This document shows positions 6,050 through 9,143 of a stretch of DNA of 9,143 bases, piece after piece. Made by a program: the position numbers and the translations under genes. Source of the stretch: CAVZKK01 sp964573475 (GTDB lineage Archaea > Thermoproteota > Bathyarchaeia > Bathyarchaeales > Bathycorpusculaceae); contig CAZNJT010000063.1 of assembly GCA_964573475.1 (NCBI GenBank), forward strand, positions 1 to 9,143. Direction: 5' to 3'. Positions within the stretch are counted from its first letter, which is position 1. Every line of letters begins with the position of its first letter. Under the pieces are notes generated by a model that did not search any database, was not told where the DNA came from, and saw only the letters and a program-made list of their open reading frames with translations.

Positions 6050-6787
6050 TCATTTTTCACAGAAAATTACATGCTCCATTGGAAACTCCATGCCATATCT
6101 CTTAAGATCATTTAGGCGTCTTTCAATAAATGCAAGGTCGGTTTTCCATTCCTTAAGCTTCTCTATTGATTTATTAAAGTTCATTTTTACATTCGTTTCA
6201 AAATGTTTTACCGTTATATTTTTGAAGCCTATTTTATGCATAAGTGCGGCTACTTCATCGGAGAATGGCGAAAACCATTCTGGTTTTGGCTGCGTAGTCT
6301 CCAACGAATAGGCATTTGCCTCTATCAGAAGTTTTTGAGCTTCATTTTCTGCTGCTGGGTTAAGCTCTCCATGTGCCATCTGTCTATTAGGCTTTAGAAT
6401 TCTGTAAAACTCCATAAGTGCACTTTCAAGACCTTTTCTATCTAAATCGCAGAAAAGCTCGTTAGAAATTATTAAGTCGATGCTTTCGTCTTCTATGTCT
6501 TTAATGTTTCTAACGTCGCCCTTGATGGGCATGATAACTTTTTCGAGTTTCTCTTTTTGCACATTTTTCTTCAAAATCTCCAGATCGCCTTTGTAAGGAC
6601 CAGCCGAAATGTCAAGAGCAAATACTTTGAATTTTTCTTTGATTTCGTTAACCTTTTTGGCTAAAGGGATAGTTAGTTGTCCTCTTCCGCATCCAGCCTC
6701 AAGAATAACAGATACTTTGCCTAGGTCAAGATTGTCCAGCAAAAATTTGGCTAACCTTTCATACATTAACCTAAAGGTAGGCTCCAT
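6050..6787 (-). CDS. Class I SAM-dependent methyltransferase
   Basis: A 245-residue cytosolic methyltransferase that would use S-adenosylmethionine on an unknown acceptor. The Rossmann motifs are in order: motif I VILEAGCGRGQ (28-37), Asp59 at the end of the second strand (VFALDIS) for the SAM ribose, Asp91 in IKGDVRN for the adenine, DLIISNELFCDLD (104-116) as the motif IV strand, and EFYRILKP (126-133) before the fifth strand. The C-terminal part (195-235) is Lys-rich and helical and may form a substrate lid. The ATG at 6787 has GGTGA (6794-6798 on the - strand) 6 nt before it. It starts 36 bp after the transporter stop, so the two are probably one transcript. The stop is TGA, as expected if TGA is a normal stop in this organism. 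The substrate cannot be inferred from sequence. Confidence 0.9.
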   Translation of the reverse strand: MEPTFRLMYERLAKFLLDNLDLGKVSVILEAGCGRGQLTIPLAKKVNEIKEKFKVFALDISAGPYKGDLEILKKNVQKEKLEKVIMPIKGDVRNIKDIEDESIDLIISNELFCDLDRKGLESALMEFYRILKPNRQMAHGELNPAAENEAQKLLIEANAYSLETTQPKPEWFSPFSDEVAALMHKIGFKNITVKHFETNVKMNFNKSIEKLKEWKTDLAFIERRLNDLKRYGMEFPMEHVIFCEK

Positions 6788-6823
6788 CTTTAATCACCGA
6801 CAATTTATCTTCTTTTCAAGGTT

Positions 6824-7705
6824 CTATTTTTCCTTATCTTTAGGTTCTTTGATGAAGAGAAACGTTGCTATACCAGTAATAATCATGGCAATCAATTGCA
6901 GAAGAAAAGGCGTCATGGGTGCAATGTTCCCGTAAAGAAAACCACCTAAAAGCAGTGCCCCAGAAGCCAAAATGCAATCTAGGAAGCTTGAAAAGCCTAT
7001 CACTTTTCCCCTAAACTCTTTCGGTGTTAAGTCAGCTTGTAATGAGGGGTAAGCTGTGAAAACCATGGCGTTACCTATTGCAGATAAAGCAAAGAAAATG
7101 TAAAGCCTAAGCATGTCACCGTACAAGAAAAATGAGAGCCCGAGAATGAAAGCGATAGAGGAGAGGAGAAGTGGTTTTTTCCTTCCATAAACGTCTACAA
7201 GTTTGTCTATTGGAATCAATGCAACGTAAAGTACTATGGATGACCAAGTTTGTAGTAGTGCCCATTGAAATTCCTTTATTTGTAAAATCTGGTTTGCATA
7301 TAGCACGTAATATGGCACGCACATTCTAATGAAAAACATGATTGGCGTGAAAACAATGAGAAGGTTAAGCATAGGCTTTGAGAGAGATTTCCAAACGGTT
7401 ACGCATTCCTTAAAAGCCCTTGGATATTGCCTTATTGCTTGCTTAACTGAAATCTTAACAGTTTCAGATTGTATAGTTTCTTTTAATCTAAGAAGGATCA
7501 ATCCGGAAGCAAGCCAGCATGAAGAAACTATTAGGTAGGCTATTCGCATGGCTTGGACTAAATTGTAGTTGAGATACAGAAAACCTGCAACCAGAGGCGA
7601 GAGGATGGAGGTAGCTCCAACAACCAGCGAGAACGAATAACCTAAACCACGTTTTTCCGACGGCAACGAATCTGCAAAAACTGCTATGACAGCAGGTTCG
7701 GACAT
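6824..7705 (-). CDS. C-terminal open part of the interrupted MFS transporter (TM4 end to TM12)
   Basis: 293 codons from the first ATG after the stop (7705) to TAG at 6824-6826. The ATG lies inside TM4, so it is probably an internal Met and not a natural start; the TM4 residues HFILLGEVLLGISS lie upstream of it. Visible parts are ADSLPSEKRG after TM4, TM5-TM6, a long charged central loop, TM7-TM8, the second motif A (VDVYGRKKP) and TM9-TM12, ending FLFIKEPKDKEK. The reading frame is otherwise intact, with no second lesion. Confidence 0.65.
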   Translation of the reverse strand: MSEPAVIAVFADSLPSEKRGLGYSFSLVVGATSILSPLVAGFLYLNYNLVQAMRIAYLIVSSCWLASGLILLRLKETIQSETVKISVKQAIRQYPRAFKECVTVWKSLSKPMLNLLIVFTPIMFFIRMCVPYYVLYANQILQIKEFQWALLQTWSSIVLYVALIPIDKLVDVYGRKKPLLLSSIAFILGLSFFLYGDMLRLYIFFALSAIGNAMVFTAYPSLQADLTPKEFRGKVIGFSSFLDCILASGALLLGGFLYGNIAPMTPFLLQLIAMIITGIATFLFIKEPKDKEK

Positions 7706-7747
7706 TGAAGATATGCCTAATAATACTTCGCCTAAGAGAATAAAGTG

Positions 7748-7750
7748 TCA
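7748..7750 (-). other. In-frame TGA codon inside the transporter gene
   Basis: The - strand reads ACA TGA CAC TTT ATT, giving T-stop-H-F-I. Codon 102 from TTG 8053 is the only stop in the reconstructed frame. TGA differs by one base from TGG (Trp), CGA (Arg) or GGA (Gly). Confidence 0.85.
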
Positions 7751-8062
7751 TGTTGGCGCTGTGGCAAAAATCAGAAAAATTAAGCCCCTCAGAAAACTTA
7801 TGCTTACGATTATCCGTTTTCTTCCATATCTGTCAGCCCAATAGCCCCCTGCCAAAAGAAGGAAAGCCATGGCGAGACTGGCAGCAGACAATATGGCGCC
7901 TAATAGGAATGCTGAAGCTCCTAAAGCTTCAACGTAAAGCGAATAGTACGTGTTTGGAAGAAAGTTGGCAAAATCTGTAATGGTCCACATGGTTATGAGT
8001 ATCAAAACGTTTCCATGGACGAAACTAAACTCTTCTCTTAAACTTTTTAACAATGAAAACAC
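7748..8062 (-). CDS. N-terminal open part of the interrupted MFS transporter (TM1-3)
   Basis: 104 codons from GTG 8062 (101 from the better supported TTG 8053) to the TGA at 7748-7750. It contains TM1 (about 18-42), TM2 (48-70), the MFS signature loop motif A as GGYWADRYGRKR between TM2 and TM3, and TM3 (84-102). Three helices alone cannot make a transporter, so a separate function is unlikely. A possible TATA element on the - strand (TTAATAAAA, 8109-8117) lies about 50 bp upstream. Confidence 0.6.
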   Translation of the reverse strand: MFSLLKSLREEFSFVHGNVLILITMWTITDFANFLPNTYYSLYVEALGASAFLLGAILSAASLAMAFLLLAGGYWADRYGRKRIIVSISFLRGLIFLIFATAPT

Positions 8063-8228
8063 CTCAAATTCGGAACTAAGGCTGCTCAGCTGTTCAGAAC
8101 AATGAATGTTTTATTAATACAGGATCATGCTTTACAGCCATCCGACAAACAATTCTTAACAGACTGATATTTTAGATTTTCCATTTCCTATTTTTTGTTA
8201 TTATCATAAAAAACCGTGAATCAGAACC

Positions 8229-8241
8229 CCTAATCATTAGG
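8229..8241. promoter_or_regulatory. 13-bp palindrome between divergent genes (candidate operator)
   Basis: CCTAAT-C-ATTAGG is a perfect odd-centred palindrome. It lies between the transporter, read leftward, and the small four-cysteine gene, read rightward. AAAACC (near 8210-8215) and GGTTTT (8240-8245) add a looser outer pairing. A regulator of one or both genes could bind here. Confidence 0.35.
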
Positions 8242-8308
8242 TTTTGTCATGCTTGCAAATTCATAAGCTATAAGTTAAACCATTAAGCCTTCACTTTTAC
8301 GATGTAGC

Positions 8309-8524
8309 ATGAAGACTAATGTTGACGTTTTAATAGAGATTCCATGTTTCAAATGTTTATTTTGGGAATGGAAGAAAGACAGCCATCTCTATTGCAATCC
8401 AAATGAATGTCAAAAGTTAACGGAATGGCTTCTCAAACAAGTCGAAAACTACCAGCAAAACGAAGATGGGTTAGCAATTCTAACCGCACCACACTCTAAA
8501 GTAGCGGAAAAACCCAAACCATAA
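8309..8524 (+). CDS. Small four-cysteine (zinc-binding-like) protein of unknown function
   Basis: A 71-residue protein. Cys13, Cys16, Cys29 and Cys34 form C-x2-C-x12-C-x4-C (CFKCLFWEWKK, then YCNPNECQK), a spacing able to bind Zn or an Fe-S cluster. An amphipathic helix (LTEWLLKQVENYQQ, 37-50) and a flexible Lys/Pro tail follow. There is no signal peptide, so it is cytosolic. The ATG at 8309 lacks a clear ribosome site; TATA-like sequence (AGCTATAAGTTAAA, 8267-8279) about 30-40 bp upstream would give a leaderless or nearly leaderless message. I do not recognise the family. It could be a small regulator or an accessory subunit. Confidence 0.6.
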   Translation: MKTNVDVLIEIPCFKCLFWEWKKDSHLYCNPNECQKLTEWLLKQVENYQQNEDGLAILTAPHSKVAEKPKP

Positions 8525-8580
8525 AACCAAGGTTCTCGACCCTAAAAGCCTTCATAATGGAGCATACTAGAAGTTCAATC

Positions 8581-8590
8581 TATATATAAG
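8581..8590 (+). promoter_or_regulatory. Isolated strong TATA-like element
   Basis: TATATATAAG, followed by GGAGGGGTCTAGACC, is one of the best TATA-like sequences in the window but has no protein gene on the + strand behind it. The perfect palindrome GGTCTAGACC at 8596-8605 sits between it and the expected start near 8610. The element also reads as CTTATATATA on the other strand, so direction is uncertain. Confidence 0.45.
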
Positions 8591-8607
8591 GGAGGGGTCT
8601 AGACCGC

Positions 8608-8707
8608 ACAGAGCACAAAAGACGAGCGAATACAGAAAACTGCGAAGGAACAATGAGAGAAGTGTAATGCTATACTTGGTAAAGCCTCGTTTGCTTCTCG
8701 GCTTTTT
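8608..8707 (+). ncRNA. Candidate small RNA between a TATA element and a terminator-like hairpin
   Basis: Starting about 25 bp after the TATA element at 8581, a transcript of roughly 100 nt would end at AAAGCC (8681-8686) paired with GGCTTT (8700-8705) followed by Ts to 8707. It contains only a four-codon frame (ATG 8653) and a 38-codon frame antisense to the neighbouring gene. Its end would overlap the 3' end of the 85-residue gene in antisense. I do not recognise a known RNA family. Confidence 0.25.
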
Positions 8708-8927
8708 GCATAAAATCTTTAATCATTGGTTGCATGGCTTCAGGGTATCGTTGAATGCATTTGCGTCCTTTGTGTGGCATTAGGAAACATTGCACTAGCT
8801 TCTCTTGCAGGATTTCCTGTTGGACTTGCCTTCTAACCTCCCACGCAAGCTTCATCCTTTCGGCGACTTGAACGTCGTTCAAATCTACCTTTTTCTTTTT
8901 CTTCATACCTCTAACACCCTGTGCCAT
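8670..8927 (-). CDS. Small charged protein of unknown function
   Basis: An 85-residue protein rich in Lys, Gln, Glu and Met. After a basic N-terminus (MKKKKKVD from residue 8) a long helix is predicted by eye (about 17-45, VAERMKLAWEVRRQVQQEIL). A Cys pair with an intervening His (CFLMPHKGRKC, 47-57) and a second helix (62-80) follow. There are no membrane segments. Two starts are possible: ATG 8927 without a ribosome site (perhaps leaderless), or ATG 8906 with GAGGT immediately before it, which is too close to be ideal. I cannot name a family; the basic face suggests nucleic-acid or ribosome contact, but that is speculation. Confidence 0.5.
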   Translation of the reverse strand: MAQGVRGMKKKKKVDLNDVQVAERMKLAWEVRRQVQQEILQEKLVQCFLMPHKGRKCIQRYPEAMQPMIKDFMQKAEKQTRLYQV

Positions 8928-9099
8928 TACAATTAATTAATATCGTAAATCTCAATAAATCGCTTCTTTCGATTCTAGATATATGTCAAAAAGCGGACTA
9001 TGACAAGATTGGTGAACAAAATTACTGAATCTATTTTCTATAAGGGAATTTTAGGAAATATAACATACTTGAGGAGGTGAAGCGAACGGGAAGAGGGTT

Positions 9100-9143
9100 T
9101 GGTGGACGGGGCGGGATTTGAACCCGCGGCCTCCACGATGCCA
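9100..9143 (-). tRNA. 3' half of tRNA-Ala(GGC), cut by the window edge
   Basis: Read on the - strand: loop TGGCAT (anticodon GGC at positions 34-36), anticodon-stem side CGTGG, five-base variable region AGGCC, T-arm GCGGG-TTCAAAT-CCCGC, acceptor side CCCGTCC, discriminator A and an encoded CCA. The T at acceptor position 70 fits the G3-U70 pair that marks alanine tRNAs, which agrees with the GGC anticodon. The 5' half lies beyond the window, so the G3 partner is not seen. Confidence 0.85.

Larger units (their letters stand above)
6824..8053 (-). pseudogene. Major facilitator superfamily transporter interrupted by one in-frame TGA
   Basis: Read from TTG 8053 (or GTG 8062) to TAG 6824, a single frame encodes about 409-412 residues, the usual length of a 12-helix MFS permease, with only one internal stop, TGA at 7748-7750. 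The protein motifs run straight across it: ...LIFLIFATAPT, stop, HFILLGEVLLGISSMSEPAV..., that is TM3, a short loop and TM4. No insertion or deletion is needed. The preferred start is TTG 8053, since GAGGTG (8060-8065 on the - strand) is 6 nt upstream and overlaps the alternative GTG. Relatives that I recall have Trp at this position, so TGG to TGA is likely; this needs an alignment. The gene leads the operon with the methyltransferase. It may be a young pseudogene, a sequence error, a read-through gene, or one translated in two pieces. Whether it is functional is open. Confidence 0.7.

Noticed and set aside
6018..6311. 97-codon + strand frame
   Set aside because: It is antisense to the methyltransferase, whose motifs are clear. 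It is a shadow frame.
6609..6935. 108-codon + strand frame
   Set aside because: It spans the antisense of the methyltransferase start and the transporter end. Both of those are supported by motifs.
7706..7750. Frameshift as the cause of the split transporter
   Set aside because: The two open parts are in the same frame, and the 14 codons between the stop and Met 7705 encode the expected TM4 sequence. Only a single-codon change is needed.
7748..7750. Selenocysteine at the in-frame TGA
   Set aside because: The site is a loop in a sugar/drug-type MFS transporter where Cys or Sec would not be expected, and I see no obvious SECIS-like structure past the operon end. It cannot be fully excluded.
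7488..7751. 87-codon - strand frame across the transporter interruption
   Set aside because: It is in another frame from the transporter and lacks the membrane-protein pattern that the real frame shows.
8667..8783. 38-codon + strand frame after the isolated TATA element
   Set aside because: It is fully antisense to the 85-residue gene, has no ribosome site at its ATG and resembles no protein.
9071..9080. Strong ribosome-site-like GAGGAGGTGA on the + strand
   Set aside because: No reading frame longer than about 14 codons follows, and it runs into the tRNA gene on the other strand.
1..9143. CRISPR array, insertion sequence or prophage
   Set aside because: I see no regularly spaced direct DNA repeats, transposase motifs, terminal inverted repeats with target duplications or phage genes. 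The protease repeats are domain repeats that differ at the DNA level.

Overview
This window looks archaeal. Upstream of several genes it has AT-rich TATA-type elements about 25 bp from plausible transcription starts, often with a short GGAGG-like ribosome site. Gene ends carry U-rich tracts rather than classical terminators. It also has an RPA/SSB-type OB-fold protein, and its exported proteins carry C-terminal membrane anchors. The moderately AT-rich DNA and the protein styles (clostripain with VCBS-like repeats and a late IxEFx-TM-KKRKK tail, small Cys-motif proteins) remind me of Bathyarchaeia or related TACK archaea. That placement is inference from memory.

Layout from left to right. Positions 3-119 are the 3' end of an unidentified gene, overlapping an OB-fold nucleic-acid-binding protein (106-738, +). 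A small convergent gene of unknown function with a very basic tail follows (766-1101, -). A 330-bp gene-free stretch (1102-1431) holds two divergent promoters, two adjacent hairpins and a strong inverted repeat next to a TATA box. Then come two exported, membrane-anchored proteases on the + strand: an S1/HtrA-like serine protease (1432-2733) and a 1034-residue clostripain-family (C11) cysteine protease (2903-6007). The second carries seven evenly spaced Asp-rich repeats that should form a seven-bladed propeller, a CNA-B-like domain and a C-terminal anchor. They sit together but each seems to have its own promoter, so they look like a local cell-surface proteolysis module, not a strict operon.

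On the - strand, a class I SAM-dependent methyltransferase (6050-6787) lies 36 bp downstream of a major facilitator transporter (6824-8053/8062). The transporter frame is interrupted by one in-frame TGA at 7748-7750. The sequence on both sides joins without any frame change into a normal 12-helix transporter of about 410 residues. The stop sits after TM3 where relatives, as I recall them, often have Trp, so a TGG to TGA change is the simplest reading. The gene is therefore a recent pseudogene, a sequencing error, or read through.

The right end holds a small four-cysteine protein (8309-8524, +), an isolated TATA-like element followed about 100 bp later by a terminator-like hairpin (possible small RNA), a small charged orphan protein (8670-8927, -), and the 3' half of a tRNA gene on the - strand (9100-9143), best read as tRNA-Ala(GGC) with encoded CCA.

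I see no CRISPR array, insertion sequence, prophage gene or obvious defence system. The most noteworthy items are the single-codon interruption of the transporter, the architecture of the giant protease, and the structured non-coding stretches.
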